From contig JAQCYU010000022.1 in assembly GCA_027682925.1 (NCBI GenBank), positions 1-39,592 on the forward strand: a stretch of 39,592 bases of DNA, read 5' to 3'. The position numbers and the translations under genes are program-made. Below, in pieces: positions 9,170-18,463 of this stretch; the stretch's first letter is position 1; every line of letters starts with the position of its first letter. Source of the DNA: Coriobacteriaceae bacterium AF45-21. GTDB lineage: Bacteria > Actinomycetota > Coriobacteriia > Coriobacteriales > Coriobacteriaceae. A model generated the notes under the pieces. It made no database searches and had not been told where the DNA came from. It saw nothing but the letters and a program-made list of their open reading frames with translations.

Positions 9170-10540
9170 CTACTCCACTACCGCCTCTTCATCAGGGCGA
9201 TACAGGATGTAAACGAGAACGAAGTTAAGAATTAAACCGACGACATTGCAAAGAATTGCGCCGATGAGGCTGCTCATATCACCAGAAGGATCCATATAAC
9301 CGGGGAAGCTAAAAATGCCGCTCGACGTCATAACGAACGTACAGGTGTTGAAAATCGCCGGGATAACAGCACTGATTGCTCCGGCGACCATGGAAGCGAT
9401 AATGATCTTCTTGTGCTCCAAGATGATGCCGTACAGCGCCGGTTCCGTAATCCCGAAAAAGCCCGTAATGGCACAGCTGAACCCAAGACTCTTTTCACTC
9501 GGGTCCTTCGAGCGGAGGGCAAACGCCAAACAAGCGCCGACAACACCCATGCTGCAGCAGAGAAGTCCAAGGATAGGATCGGAGCCGACGGTCATAATAT
9601 TGTTGATGGAAAGCACGATCAGGGCCCAATGGAGTCCAAGGGGGATCATAACGAGACCGAATATCGGCCCGAGAATAACGCCGCAAAGGACGGGGCTGAA
9701 CTGATAGACCGCCAGCACTGCAGCCGCAAGCAAAGAGCTCGCCTGCTGAATAACGGGGCCGATCACAAGGAGCGAGACGGGGGCGGCAACAGCAACCGTC
9801 AGGAACGGGACGAGCGCAAATGCCACAACATCGGGAAGAACCGCCCGCAGCCACTTATTAAGAACGGATGCGAACCAAGCCGCCACGATAGCAGGAAACA
9901 CCGTGGAGGAATAGCTCACCATTGTGAACTTCATGCCGAGCAAATCCAGCGCATCGCCCGCTCCGGCCGCAGCAACGAAAGTCGGATAAACCAGGATTGC
10001 GCCGAGTACCGCACCGATATATCGATCGGTTCCAAAGAACTGAGCAGCAGATGATCCGACAAGAACGGGCAGGAAATACATGCAGGCATTTCCCATGCCG
10101 TACAGCAGAGTGTATATTCCGCTCTCGGCGGAAACAGCACCCGCCGTCGTCAGAATGCTAAGGATGGCGTTTATCATTCCGCATGCGATCAAGGCAGGAA
10201 GAACGGGCATCATGATGCCGCTGATGAACTTCATTAGCTTTCCCAGAAAGCCCTTAGTCTCTCCTTCGCTTGCCTCGGAATCTCCGGCGTCAATCCCGGT
10301 TTCCTTGGCAACGATTTCATAGACCTTATCGACCTTAGGTCCCACAATCACCTGATATTGCCCCGCGGAATGGCGAATGTCGATCACGCCATCAATCGCC
10401 TTGACTTTTGCATCGTCTACGATGCTTTCGTCCTTAAGGTTGAACCTTAAACGAGTCATGCAGTGAGCTACAAATGTAACGTTGTCTGCGCCGCCCACCA
10501 TCTCGAGAATCTCGGCAGCGAGCTTGGTTGTATCTGCCAT
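9170..10540 (-). CDS. PTS beta-glucoside-type EIIBC permease
   Basis: This membrane permease of about 456 residues imports and phosphorylates a sugar, probably a beta-glucoside. The N-terminal EIIB domain has the phospho-cysteine motif AHCMTRLRF near residue 28. A linker rich in Glu and Gly follows, then an EIIC domain of about ten hydrophobic segments including GITEPALYGI. There is no EIIA domain, so a separate EIIA must donate phosphate. The ATG at 10540 is preferred because GGGAGAA lies upstream; ATGs at 10549 and 10558 are also in frame. It follows the antiterminator gene by 68 bases and precedes the hydrolase by 105 bases, forming one regulated unit. Confidence 0.93.
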   Translation of the reverse strand: MADTTKLAAEILEMVGGADNVTFVAHCMTRLRFNLKDESIVDDAKVKAIDGVIDIRHSAGQYQVIVGPKVDKVYEIVAKETGIDAGDSEASEGETKGFLGKLMKFISGIMMPVLPALIACGMINAILSILTTAGAVSAESGIYTLLYGMGNACMYFLPVLVGSSAAQFFGTDRYIGAVLGAILVYPTFVAAAGAGDALDLLGMKFTMVSYSSTVFPAIVAAWFASVLNKWLRAVLPDVVAFALVPFLTVAVAAPVSLLVIGPVIQQASSLLAAAVLAVYQFSPVLCGVILGPIFGLVMIPLGLHWALIVLSINNIMTVGSDPILGLLCCSMGVVGACLAFALRSKDPSEKSLGFSCAITGFFGITEPALYGIILEHKKIIIASMVAGAISAVIPAIFNTCTFVMTSSGIFSFPGYMDPSGDMSSLIGAILCNVVGLILNFVLVYILYRPDEEAVVE

Positions 10541-10608
10541 AAATACCATTTCTCCCATGTTGAGTTTTATATGTAACCATCAGCAAAGCGCGCGTCTTTG
10601 CCAACTAA

Positions 10609-11448
10609 TTACCTTGTTTTCGATGCAATTCGATTGATGTGCATCATGAGGTAGAGTCTTTCTTCGTCTATAAGTTCCCGCCCCGTCAGTCGGCTGAGAA
10701 CAGAAGCAATATCATCGGCGCACATTGATGCCACCGGATATTCTTTTTTGAGCGAGAGGTACATCTTGCGGTTGTCGCTCACGATGCTTTCGCCAGAGTT
10801 CAACCTATTGAATAAGTACTGAAGATGGGTTGCGAACCTTGCGTAATCGAAACCTTCCCGATCAACTTGAATGCCAAGCCGATTTTCAACAGCAACGGTT
10901 GACTCCTCCAGAACACGATCGTAGATATCCGCGCTAAACTCTTTAACTACTTCGCATGAGTCCGAATCGGCCATGTTATTGATAAACGCCATGGCAATTC
11001 CAACTGCCTCATGAGCTGGAAGCCTAACGTTAAGACGTTTCCTGATTATCCTAAGTGCATACTCGCCGATTTTAAATTCGACGGGATATTGTTGGCGGAC
11101 ATCAAACGATAAAGGCATGCGGACAACGATATTTTGCTCTTTGCGCTTAACCGCATACGCGATATGGTCCGCAAGGATAAACGGCAAATTAGGGCTCACC
11201 TCATAAGGCAGCAAACCTGTCGACATATCAATAACATCCGAGGTAAGCTCAAGAAGCTCGTCGGGGACCTCGTCAACGAGAGCGATGTAGCGAGAGCTAA
11301 CGTTATAAAACGTTCGTTGAATCTCCGAAAGAGGGACCTCGTCTCCGACATTCTTAAACCCCAGACCACGGCCGAATGCAACCAACTGTCTGCCATTTCC
11401 ATCGACGCAGAGGACAGCGCTGGTATTAATTCGTTTAACAATTTCCAT
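10609..11448 (-). CDS. LicT/BglG-family transcription antiterminator
   Basis: This 279-residue protein matches the length of LicT. The N-terminal RNA-binding domain reads MEIVKRINTSAVLCVDGNG and GRGLGF. Two PRD domains follow with histidines where phosphorylation is expected: ADHIAYA and LPAHEAVG in PRD1, and ATHLQYL and LMMHINRI in PRD2. When not inhibited by the EII permease it should bind an RAT hairpin and stop a terminator forming. The ATG at 11448 follows AGGGGGGC; the longer frame to 11493 runs into the leader terminator. It is the first gene of its operon and has an RAT/terminator in its own leader, so it likely regulates itself and the PTS. Confidence 0.95.
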   Translation of the reverse strand: MEIVKRINTSAVLCVDGNGRQLVAFGRGLGFKNVGDEVPLSEIQRTFYNVSSRYIALVDEVPDELLELTSDVIDMSTGLLPYEVSPNLPFILADHIAYAVKRKEQNIVVRMPLSFDVRQQYPVEFKIGEYALRIIRKRLNVRLPAHEAVGIAMAFINNMADSDSCEVVKEFSADIYDRVLEESTVAVENRLGIQVDREGFDYARFATHLQYLFNRLNSGESIVSDNRKMYLSLKKEYPVASMCADDIASVLSRLTGRELIDEERLYLMMHINRIASKTR

Positions 11449-11466
11449 GTGCCCCCCTAAACAGAA

Positions 11467-11526
11467 CAAGGCTCCCGAAGCAGAATCCGACAATCAATGT
11501 CAACAGATGCTGCTTCAGGAGCCTTG
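11467..11526 (-). terminator. Leader terminator controlled by the antiterminator
   Basis: On the - strand CAAGGCTCCTGAAGCAG and CTGCTTCGGGAGCCTTG form a 17-base stem with one mismatch and a 26-nt loop. They are followed by TTCTGTTT, directly before the antiterminator gene. Its 5' arm overlaps the 3' end of the RAT-like element. Confidence 0.85.
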
Positions 11527-11547
11527 CCTGAATATCACTCTAAGAAC
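11518..11547 (-). promoter_or_regulatory. RAT-like antiterminator binding site
   Basis: On the - strand the sequence GTTCTTAGAGTGATATTCAG followed by GCAAGGCTCC resembles the BglG/SacY-family RAT consensus (TTGTTACTGATA...GCAGGCAAGACC), especially TGATA and CAGGCAAG. Its 3' bases form the 5' arm of the leader terminator, the arrangement required for antitermination. Confidence 0.7.
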
Positions 11548-11646
11548 TAGTTTAAGCGAGCTAGTGCTAATGACCTCGAATAAACACTTCTAAACAGTTA
11601 AACGGTCGATATCTCCGTGTGAACGGTTTGGAGGCAGAGGGCGGCC

Positions 11647-12135
11647 CTATGCCTGCTGATAGTGCAGGTGCTTCTCGTCGATATCGGCCAGATCGCGGTC
11701 GAGATAACGGCGCGCAAGCCAGTTTGCCATGGGGAGGTTCTGGTCCAGGTAGTTACCGCACTCCTCGGGAGCGGCACCGGGAACATCGCCCTCAAAGCCC
11801 GCGACAAACGCGAACAGCTCACGCACGAGCGGCAAGATCTCCTCGCTCGTCACCTCGCCAAATACGACGAGGTAAAAGCCCGTGCGGCAGCCCATGGGGC
11901 CAAAGTAGACAATGCGGCTCGACCACTCGGCATGATTGCGAAGGAACGTCGCACCCAGATGCTCGATGGTGTGGCACTCGGCCGTGTTCATGACCGGCTC
12001 CTTGTTGGGCGTGGTCAGGCGCAGGTCAAACGTGGTGACGGCGGCACCGGTCGCCGGATCGCGGTCGATGCGGCTCACGTACACGCCGGGCTCAAGCAGC
12101 AGATGGTCAACGGAAAAACTCGCGATGCGCTCCAT
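11647..12135 (-). CDS. luxS: S-ribosylhomocysteine lyase LuxS
   Basis: This 162-residue cytoplasmic metalloenzyme cleaves S-ribosylhomocysteine to homocysteine and DPD, the precursor of autoinducer-2, within the activated methyl cycle. The metal-binding HTIEHLGATFLRNH, the catalytic-cysteine motif FGPMGCRTGFY and the metal-binding cysteine in ECGNYLDQN are all present, and the length is normal. The ATG at 12135 follows GAGAGGAT. It stands alone between the glycerol-kinase-like gene's terminator and the bgl antiterminator leader. No pfs or methionine-cycle gene is nearby. Confidence 0.97.
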   Translation of the reverse strand: MERIASFSVDHLLLEPGVYVSRIDRDPATGAAVTTFDLRLTTPNKEPVMNTAECHTIEHLGATFLRNHAEWSSRIVYFGPMGCRTGFYLVVFGEVTSEEILPLVRELFAFVAGFEGDVPGAAPEECGNYLDQNLPMANWLARRYLDRDLADIDEKHLHYQQA

Positions 12136-12211
12136 GGCAGATCCTCTCGGTAGTCAATTTAGGACGGGACTCTTTTAGCTGGTTGGAATGGTCGCACCAA
12201 TCATACCAGTC

Positions 12212-12250
12212 AAAAAAGCCCCGTCCCAAATGAGCTACCCGGGACGGGGC
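12212..12250 (-). terminator. Terminator of the FGGY kinase gene
   Basis: The stem GCCCCGTCCC / GGGACGGGGC (12218-12227 and 12241-12250) is followed on the - strand by six T. A related copy lies at 18558-18597. A second AATGATTTT / AAAATCATT pair occurs between this stem and the kinase stop (12253-12286). Confidence 0.85.
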
Positions 12251-12287
12251 CCGAATGATTTTTTAATCCCCGTCCCAGAAAATCATT

Positions 12288-13778
12288 CTAGGCAGTGTAC
12301 GAGATGGTGGCGGCTACGGCGTGGCGCCAGCCGGTGATCTTTTTGGCGCGCTCGTCGGCGGTCATGGCAGGCTCCACGATGCCGCGGGCCCCATAGACGT
12401 CGACGACATCGCGCGTATACATGCCCAGCGCAATGCCGCAGGCCCAGGCCGCACCCAGGCCGCTCATCTCGTCGTTGCTCGCGATGCGGATAGGCGAGCC
12501 AACCAAGTCGCTCTCAAACTGCATCAGGTACGCATCGCGCGTGGGACCGCCGTCAACGCGAAGCTCGGCAAGTGCCGCGCCCGAATCCTCGACCATTGCG
12601 TCAATTACGTCAAAGATTTGATAGGCAATCGATTCGTCTGCAGCTTTTACGAACTCCGCGCGACCCGTGGTGCGCGTCATGCCAAAGACGCAGCCCTCGG
12701 CGTCACTCGCCCAGTGCGGCGCGCCCAAACCGGTAAACGCCGGCACAAAGTAGACGCGGCTCGCCGGATTGGCGGCGTAGCACAGGTCGGTAACTTCCTC
12801 GGGGTTATTGATGAGCTCCAGATCGTCGCGCAGCCACGTCTTGACGGCGCCGGCATAGCTCACGTTGCCCTCGAGCACGTACTCGGTCACGCCGTCCATG
12901 CGCCATGCGAGCGAGCTCGAAAGCCCGTGCGAGCTGGCAACGAACTCGTTGCCGACGTTCATCATGACCGAGCTGCCGGTGCCATAGGTCGCCTTGGCCA
13001 TGCCGCGACTATGGCAGCCTTGGGCAAACAAGGCCGCGTGGCTGTCGCCGAGCACGCCGTGAATGGGCACGGGCGCCGGCAAAAAGCCGCCCAGATCCGT
13101 CGTGCCGAACAGGCCGTCGGAATCGGTCACCTGCGGCAGGCAGGCCACGTCGACGCCAAAGGCCTCGCACACCGGCTCGCTCCAGCAGCCACGGCGCAGG
13201 TCAAAGAGCTGCGTGCGGCTGGCGTTAGACCAGTCGCAGCGGAACTCCGCACCGCCCGTGAGCGTCCAGACCACCCAGGCATCGATGGTACCCAGGCACA
13301 GCTCGCCCGCCGCGGCAGCCTCGGCAGCAGCGGGAACGTTCGCGAGGATCCAGGCCATCTTGCCCGCCGGGTAGTAGGGCGAGAGCACCAGACCCGTCGT
13401 GTCACGCACCAGCTCGGCCACACCCTCGCGCGCGGCCAGCTTGTCGCACAGCTCGCGGGCGCGGGCGCACTGCCACACCACGGCATCGCACAGCGGCTCG
13501 TCCGTCGTGCGGTTCCAGGCAACGGTGGTCTCGCGCTGGTTGGAGATGCCGATGCCGGCGATGTCGGCCGGATCGACCCCGGTCTCCTCCACCGCAGCGC
13601 GCGCCACGGCCAGCACATTGGCGGCAATCTCGGCCGGATCATGGCTCACCCAGCCGGCCTCGTTGACAATCTGGCGATGCGAGCGGTCGGCACGATGAAT
13701 CAAATGGCCGCCCTCGTCCACCAGCAGCGCCTTGGTGCCCTGCGTGGACTGATCGATCCCGATGATGTATTTACTCAT
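12288..13778 (-). CDS. FGGY-family carbohydrate kinase, GlpK-like
   Basis: This 496-residue kinase has the FGGY fold: the phosphate-1 loop GIDQSTQGTKALL, SNQRETTVAWNR, GTIDAWVVWTLTGG, NASRTQLFDL and YGTGSSVMMN. Several blocks match glycerol kinase. The first loop (DQSTQGTK rather than DQGTTSSR) and GDSHAALFAQ (GlpK has GDQQAALFGQ) differ, so the substrate may be another polyol or ketose. Its place after the transketolase and isomerase genes supports a ketopentose or similar substrate, but this is inference. The ATG at 13778 follows AGGAGAG. The gene is intact and ends at its own terminator. Confidence 0.85.
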   Translation of the reverse strand: MSKYIIGIDQSTQGTKALLVDEGGHLIHRADRSHRQIVNEAGWVSHDPAEIAANVLAVARAAVEETGVDPADIAGIGISNQRETTVAWNRTTDEPLCDAVVWQCARARELCDKLAAREGVAELVRDTTGLVLSPYYPAGKMAWILANVPAAAEAAAAGELCLGTIDAWVVWTLTGGAEFRCDWSNASRTQLFDLRRGCWSEPVCEAFGVDVACLPQVTDSDGLFGTTDLGGFLPAPVPIHGVLGDSHAALFAQGCHSRGMAKATYGTGSSVMMNVGNEFVASSHGLSSSLAWRMDGVTEYVLEGNVSYAGAVKTWLRDDLELINNPEEVTDLCYAANPASRVYFVPAFTGLGAPHWASDAEGCVFGMTRTTGRAEFVKAADESIAYQIFDVIDAMVEDSGAALAELRVDGGPTRDAYLMQFESDLVGSPIRIASNDEMSGLGAAWACGIALGMYTRDVVDVYGARGIVEPAMTADERAKKITGWRHAVAATISYTA

Positions 13779-13835
13779 GTACTCTCCTGTCTCCCCCGCC
13801 GATTCAAAAACTAAAACCCGACGGACAAGGAGCGA

Positions 13836-13936
13836 GCGGCCACCAAGTGCCGCAGATTGCCGTGAAAGAGGAGCGCCGCGTACTTTGCGTACGCAAGCGA
13901 CGGTTTGAACGGCAAGGTGCGGTGCTTGGCGGCCGC
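13836..13936 (-). ncRNA. Long imperfect hairpin between transketolase and kinase genes
   Basis: The 28-nt arms 13836-13863 and 13909-13936 are complementary at about 23 positions (GCGGCCRCCAAG...CCGCA...TTGCCGT). The 45-nt loop contains the palindrome TTGCGTACGCAA. On the - strand the structure is followed at 13816-13806 by GGGTTTTAGTTTTT, so it could end the transketolase transcript or be a structured spacer RNA. The small reading frames across it are by-products of the structure. Confidence 0.5.
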
Positions 13937-13952
13937 GCAGCGTCTGTGTCTA

Positions 13953-14890
13953 CTAGTTGCCGAGGAACTCGGCGACGGTCTTGGCAATGCCTTCGCCGGT
14001 GAGGCCGTAGTGCGCAAAGACCTCGGGGCTCGTGCCGGTGATGACCGGCGCGTCGGGCAGGCTCAGGCACTTGACCGGACGCGGGCAATGCTCGCCCACC
14101 ACCTGCGCGACCATAGAGCCCAGGCCGCCGAAGGGGCTGTGCTCCTCGACCGTCACGACGCGCGCGTGGCACCGGCAGCCTCGATCACGGCCTCGGCGTC
14201 GAGCGGCTTGACGCAGTACATGTCGAGCACCGTTGCCGAAATGCCCTGCTCGGCCAGCAGGTCGGCGGCATCCACGGCGTGGCGGACCATCTCACCGGTG
14301 GCGACGAGCGTCACATCGTTGCCGCGGCGAACCCAGGTGGCACGGTCCATCTGGAACGGACACTCGTCCTCGGTATACACGTCCTCGACCGGGTTGCGCC
14401 CCACGCGGATGTAGGCCGGCTTGTTATCGTTGACCAGGGCGCGCACGAGTTCGGCGGTCTGGAAGCGGTCGCTCGGCAGATACACGCGCATGTTGGGAAT
14501 CGCGCTCATGGCGGCGATATCCTGCGCAGAGTGGTGGCTCATACCTAAGGCGCCGTAGGACACGCCGCCCGAGATGCCGATGAGCTTAACATTGGTGTTG
14601 GAGTACGAGACGTCGACCTTGCACTGCTCATACGAGCGCGTGGTCACAAAGGACGCCGGCGAGGCGGCCCAGGCCTTCTTGCCGCACGAAGCCATGCCGG
14701 CGGCGATGCTCACCAGGTCCTGCTCGGCAATGCCGACCTCGACGGACTGCTGGGGATACCGATCGAAGAACGGCGTGAGCGACGCGGAGCCGCGGGAGTC
14801 GGAGCACAGGACGACGATGTCCTTATCGGTCTTCGCGGCCTCGAGCAGCGTGTCGCAGATAACCTTGCGATTGGCGATCTTGTTAGCCAT
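13953..14890 (-). CDS. Transketolase, C-terminal subunit (frameshift near 14159)
   Basis: The restored protein is about 312 residues and carries the pyrimidine-binding and C-terminal domains of a two-gene transketolase. The TPP-activating Glu is in EVGIAEQDLVSIAAG, and SYGALGMSHHS and the C-terminal TVEEHSPFGGLGS are family landmarks. With the N-terminal subunit it moves two-carbon ketol units between sugar phosphates. The frame breaks after AAGATRA where GCGCGTCGTG stands for GCG-GTC-GTG; the shifted frame continues VVTVEEHS and ends FLGN. The ATG at 14890 overlaps the stop of the N-terminal subunit by eight bases, so the two are translationally coupled. Confidence 0.9.
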
Positions 14891-15718
14891 TGATGGCCTC
14901 CTTATGGGCAGCGAAATCGGCGATGATCTGGCATATTCCTCATCGTTGGGCAGGTGATGATGCCAGGAGGCCTTGTCCTCCATAACGGGCGAGCCATAGC
15001 CCTTCACCGTGTTGAGGATGATGACCGTGGGCTTACCCTTGGTCTCGGCGGCCAGCGTCAGCGCGGCGTCGATGGCCTGGACGTCGTTGCCCGGAATGGA
15101 GAGCACGTTCCAGCCGAAGGCGGCCCAGCGCTCCTCCTGCGAGTCCTGCTTCATGACGTCCTCGGTGCTGCCGCTGATCTGCAGGCGGTTGCGGTCCACG
15201 AGCGCGCACAGATTATCGAGCTGGTAGTTGCCGCCGCTCATGGCGCCCTCCCAGACCGAGCCCTCGGCAAGCTCGCCGTCACCCATGATGGTGTAGACGC
15301 GGTAGTCGCGGCCGTCCATCTTGCCGGCAAGCGCCATGCCCACGGCCACGGGCAGGCCATGGCCCAGCGAACCGGAGTTCATCTCGATGCCCTTGAGCTT
15401 GTTGTTGGGGTGACCGATGTAGGGGCTGCCGAACTTGGAGAAGCGGGCCTTGACGTCGTCGAGGTCCAGATAGCCCTCGTGGCAGAGCACCGCGTAGTAG
15501 GCCTCCATGGCGTGGCCCTTAGAGAGCACGAAGCGGTCGCGACCGGGATCGTCGACGGTCTCGGGCGAAATGTTGAGGTGGTTGGCGTAGAGGGTCATGA
15601 GGGCGTCGATCACCGACATGTCGCCGCCGATGTGGCCGCCGGCGCCAGCCATGATGATATCGACGCAATCGCGGCGAAGGTCCCAACGCAGGGACTCAAG
15701 CTCTTCGATAGTTGCCAT
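14883..15718 (-). CDS. Transketolase, N-terminal subunit (frameshift near 14930)
   Basis: The restored protein is about 278 residues and forms the TPP-diphosphate-binding half of a split transketolase. HIGGDMSV, KGHAMEAYY and the Mg/TPP motif GDGELAEGS...NRLQISG are clear. The frame is lost near the end (NDEEYA); adding one C restores QIIADFAAHKEAING and a TAA at 14883-14885. The single frame that appears to fuse both subunits arises from this deletion and is not a real fusion. Its ATG, behind GAGGAG, is two bases after the stop of the isomerase-like gene. Confidence 0.9.
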
Positions 15719-15720
15719 TT

Positions 15721-17121
15721 CTACTCTCCTCGCAGGTAGGCTTTGACGTCTTCTTCAATCGGGTCGTACAGGTCGGGGGCAATGCCGATGTACTTGCACG
15801 CCTCGTAGAGCACCGGCACCACGTTGGCGTGAATGGCGACGCAGTGGTGGATGTAGGGGCCCTCGACGATCTTGGCCTCGAGGCGCTTGAGATTGTCGAC
15901 CTCGACCCACAGGTAGGTGCCCATGCCGGCCGGGCCGTCGATGCCGCGGGCGTTGCCCAGCAGCAGCGAGTACTCGCCGTTGTCGCCGTCAAAGCGGGCA
16001 AGGGTGAGGTCGCCGTGCTTGGCCTCGGCCGTCAGCGCGCCGGGGTGATCGAAGGCCAGCGGGTAGGTGAGCTTAGGCTTGACGGCCGCACAGCTGCAGG
16101 GCCAGGGGCCGCAGTGCTGCAGCAGCTCGCCGTTCTCGTTATCGGGATGGCGCACGGTCCAGTCGGCGAACATGCCGCGGTGACGGCCCAGGTCGGCCGC
16201 CTCGACCATCAGCGCGGTGATGGCGCCGTGGATATCGGTCTCGCACACGACGGGGATACCCATCTCGTTGAGGATGGCGTTGGCGGCGCAGGGCATAATG
16301 CCCAGCTCGTCCTGCAGGGCGTTCCAACACTGGATGGCGCCGGCGTTGCAACCGTACTTCTCGACCAGGCGCTTCATGGCGATGGCGAGCCCTGCGACCG
16401 CGGGGACCTTGTCCTCGGGGATGCAGATCTCAAAGCTGTCGGTGATGTGGGCGAGCATGGCGTTCATGGCCTGCTCGTCGGCCTGGGCATCGCGCACGGC
16501 CTGGACAAGCTCGGTCATGGGGATGGGCGAAAGCTGGATATTGAACTTTTCGAGCAGCTCACCCTCGTTGCACATCGTGGACCAGAAGTCGAACGGACGG
16601 GTGGCCATCTGCAGAATGCGGGTGTGCTTGAAGGTCTTGACCACGTTGCACACAGCCAAGAAGTCCCAGACGCCGCGCTCGAACTCGGGGTCGGTCAGGC
16701 GGCAGTTGGTCATATAGGTGAAGGGAACCCGGAAGCGGCGCAGGACCTTGCCGGTGGCGAACAGGCCGCACTGGCTATCGCGCAGACGGGTGCCATCGGG
16801 CTCGGGGCGCTCGTCGCGCGGGCCCCACAGCAGCACGGGCAGGCCGAGCTCGCGGGCAAGGCGGGCGCAGACATACTCGGTGCCAAAGTTGGCGTGGCAC
16901 AGCATGATGCCGTCGACGCCCTCGGCGCGGAACTTCTTGACGATAGGCTCGATATGGCTGTCATCGAACAGCAGGCCCTCGTCGTTGATGTCGTCGATAT
17001 CCACGATGTCGACGCCGATCTCGCGCAGGCGATCAGCCGTCAGGCCGCGATACTTGATCGCGTCCGGCGCGCTAAAGATGCTGCGGCGCGTGGGCACAAA
17101 ACCGAGCTTGATCTTATCCAT
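15721..17121 (-). CDS. L-fucose/L-arabinose isomerase-fold protein
   Basis: This 466-residue protein has the layout of the fucose/arabinose isomerase-like family: a Rossmann-like N-terminal region (KLGFVPTRRSIF...), HANFGTEYVCARLA, and CETDIHGAITALM, where Glu and Asp may bind a divalent metal. A late HHCVAIHANVVP supplies histidines. Members interconvert aldoses and ketoses, but this branch has no substrate I can name. It is the first gene of an operon with a split transketolase and probably the FGGY kinase, so an aldose-to-ketose step feeding the pentose phosphate pathway is likely. The ATG at 17121 follows GGGGAGGA. The gene is intact. Confidence 0.8.
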   Translation of the reverse strand: MDKIKLGFVPTRRSIFSAPDAIKYRGLTADRLREIGVDIVDIDDINDEGLLFDDSHIEPIVKKFRAEGVDGIMLCHANFGTEYVCARLARELGLPVLLWGPRDERPEPDGTRLRDSQCGLFATGKVLRRFRVPFTYMTNCRLTDPEFERGVWDFLAVCNVVKTFKHTRILQMATRPFDFWSTMCNEGELLEKFNIQLSPIPMTELVQAVRDAQADEQAMNAMLAHITDSFEICIPEDKVPAVAGLAIAMKRLVEKYGCNAGAIQCWNALQDELGIMPCAANAILNEMGIPVVCETDIHGAITALMVEAADLGRHRGMFADWTVRHPDNENGELLQHCGPWPCSCAAVKPKLTYPLAFDHPGALTAEAKHGDLTLARFDGDNGEYSLLLGNARGIDGPAGMGTYLWVEVDNLKRLEAKIVEGPYIHHCVAIHANVVPVLYEACKYIGIAPDLYDPIEEDVKAYLRGE

Positions 17122-17147
17122 GTACGTCCTCCCCTAGTCACATGTTC

Positions 17148-17184
17148 AGTAAACAGACGCGTGTTTCGTTTTGTTCTGTTTACT
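17148..17184. promoter_or_regulatory. Likely LacI-family operator upstream of the isomerase operon
   Basis: AGTAAACAGA (17148-17157) and its exact reverse complement TCTGTTTACT (17175-17184) lie just upstream of the isomerase gene, with TACTAAATGTTTTAC directly adjoining. The TAAACA/TGTTTA words recur before the lacI-type gene (18464-18485), which suggests that regulator acts here. Confidence 0.55.
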
Positions 17185-17289
17185 AAATGTTTTACTCTTC
17201 TGTTTAGAAGTTTAACGCGAAATACCCGTAGACGGTAGAGAAATCAGCCTAAACGGTATGTAAACAATCTGAACATACAAGGGGAACAA

Positions 17290-17317
17290 AAAGAGGGCCC
17301 CGAAGGACCCCCTCTTT
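17290..17317 (-). terminator. Terminator of the LacI-type gene
   Basis: AAAGAGGG (17290-17297) pairs with CCCTCTTT (17310-17317), enclosing CCCCGAAGGACC. It lies 60 bases after the regulator stop codon. Confidence 0.65.
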
Positions 17318-17378
17318 GAACGACGTTATGCGTGCCGCCCCGCGCATCTTGGCACGGCGCGTGCGATGCCGCTTTCGC

Positions 17379-18388
17379 CTAGAGCTCGCGCACGCTCTGG
17401 CGCTCGACAAAATAGGTCGATACGGCTGTCTTGCAGGTGTAGCTCTTGGGATTGCGGATGTTGCCCACCAGACGGCGCACCGCGATCTCGCCCACCTCGT
17501 GCTTGGGAACGTGCACCGTGGTGAGCGGCGGGTTGGAGAAAGCGCCCAAAGATAGGTCGTCAAAGCCGATGATCGAAACATCCTCGGGCACGCGTATGCC
17601 GTGCTCGTTCAGGGCGCGCATAGCGCCCACGGCGAGCACGTCGTTCTCGGCAAAGAAGGCCGTCGGCAAGTCATCGCGCGAGACGCCGTCGAGCCACGCG
17701 CCCATGTCGCGATAAGCACCCTCGAGCGTGGTGCCCAGCGTGACGTGCCAGGTCGGGTTGGCCTCGAGGTCCGCATCCTCAAGCGCTTGGCGATAGCCGC
17801 GCTCACGATCTTTAAAGTTGCGAATGCGAAGGTCGCCTGCCAGGTAGCCGATTTGTCTGTGGCCCTTCTCGATAAGGTAGTCCACGGCACGCAGCACCGA
17901 ATCGGTGTTAGCAATGACCACGGCATCGAAGTACTGGCGATCGCTCCAACCGTCGAGCACGATCAGGTGGGCGGCAGCGTTGGCGAACAGGGCGTAGTCT
18001 TCCTCGCCCAGCTCGGTGCCCATCAGCACGATAGCAGCAGACGGATCGGCGATCAGGCCCTCGACCTGCGGGCGCACGGCGTCCAGGTCGCTAAAGTCGA
18101 GTGTGACAAAGCTCGTGCTCATGCCGTGACGACGCGCCTGGCGCTCCACGCCCTCGATGACCGCGGGATGGAAGGTGCTCTCGTCCAGGATGGCGCCCGT
18201 CTGCGCGCAAGTACAAACTGGATGCTCTCGAGCTGCGTCGACTGCTGATAGCCGAGCGACTGCGCACACTCCAGGATGACCTTGGCGGTCTCCTCGCTCA
18301 CGCTGCGCTTGCGGTTGAGCGCGTTGGACACGGTTGCGGGCGAAAAACCGGTGATGCGGCTGATCTCGCGAACACTTGCTTTGGCCAT
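17379..18388 (-). CDS. LacI-family transcriptional regulator (frameshift near 18202)
   Basis: The restored protein is about 336 residues. The N-terminal helix-turn-helix and hinge helix (SVREISRITGFSPATVSNAL) are typical, and the periplasmic-binding-like effector domain follows to the C-terminus (SIIGFDDLSLGAFSNPPLTT). The frame is lost after IQFVLAR: CGCAGACGGG stands for CGC-AAG-ACG-GG; the shifted frame continues TGAILDESTFHPAV. The ATG at 18388 follows AGGGGGACC. It lies between the isomerase/transketolase genes and the nucleoside salvage genes and probably controls one or both. Inverted repeats near both promoters share TAAACA/TGTTTA words. Confidence 0.92.
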
Positions 18389-18463
18389 TGGTCCCCCTAG
18401 CGGCGGCCGTGGTGGAGCATCGCGACTCGATGGCTCGGCAACTAAACGGCCGCAAATTCAAAC

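Noticed and set aside
12321..13814. 497-codon open frame on the + strand opposite the FGGY kinase
   Set aside because: It is an antisense by-product of high GC and codon bias; the - strand kinase has all family motifs.
13811..14017. Small ORF across the 13836-13936 hairpin
   Set aside because: The open frame follows from the structured repeat and has no ribosome site.
14153..15718. Single 521-codon transketolase reading frame
   Set aside because: The apparent fusion comes from a one-base loss near 14930; the C-terminal subunit has its own start at 14890 overlapping a restored stop.
15712..17238. 508-codon + strand frame opposite the isomerase-like gene
   Set aside because: No family resemblance, low-complexity His/Val/Leu/Gly composition, and it is fully antisense to a convincing gene.
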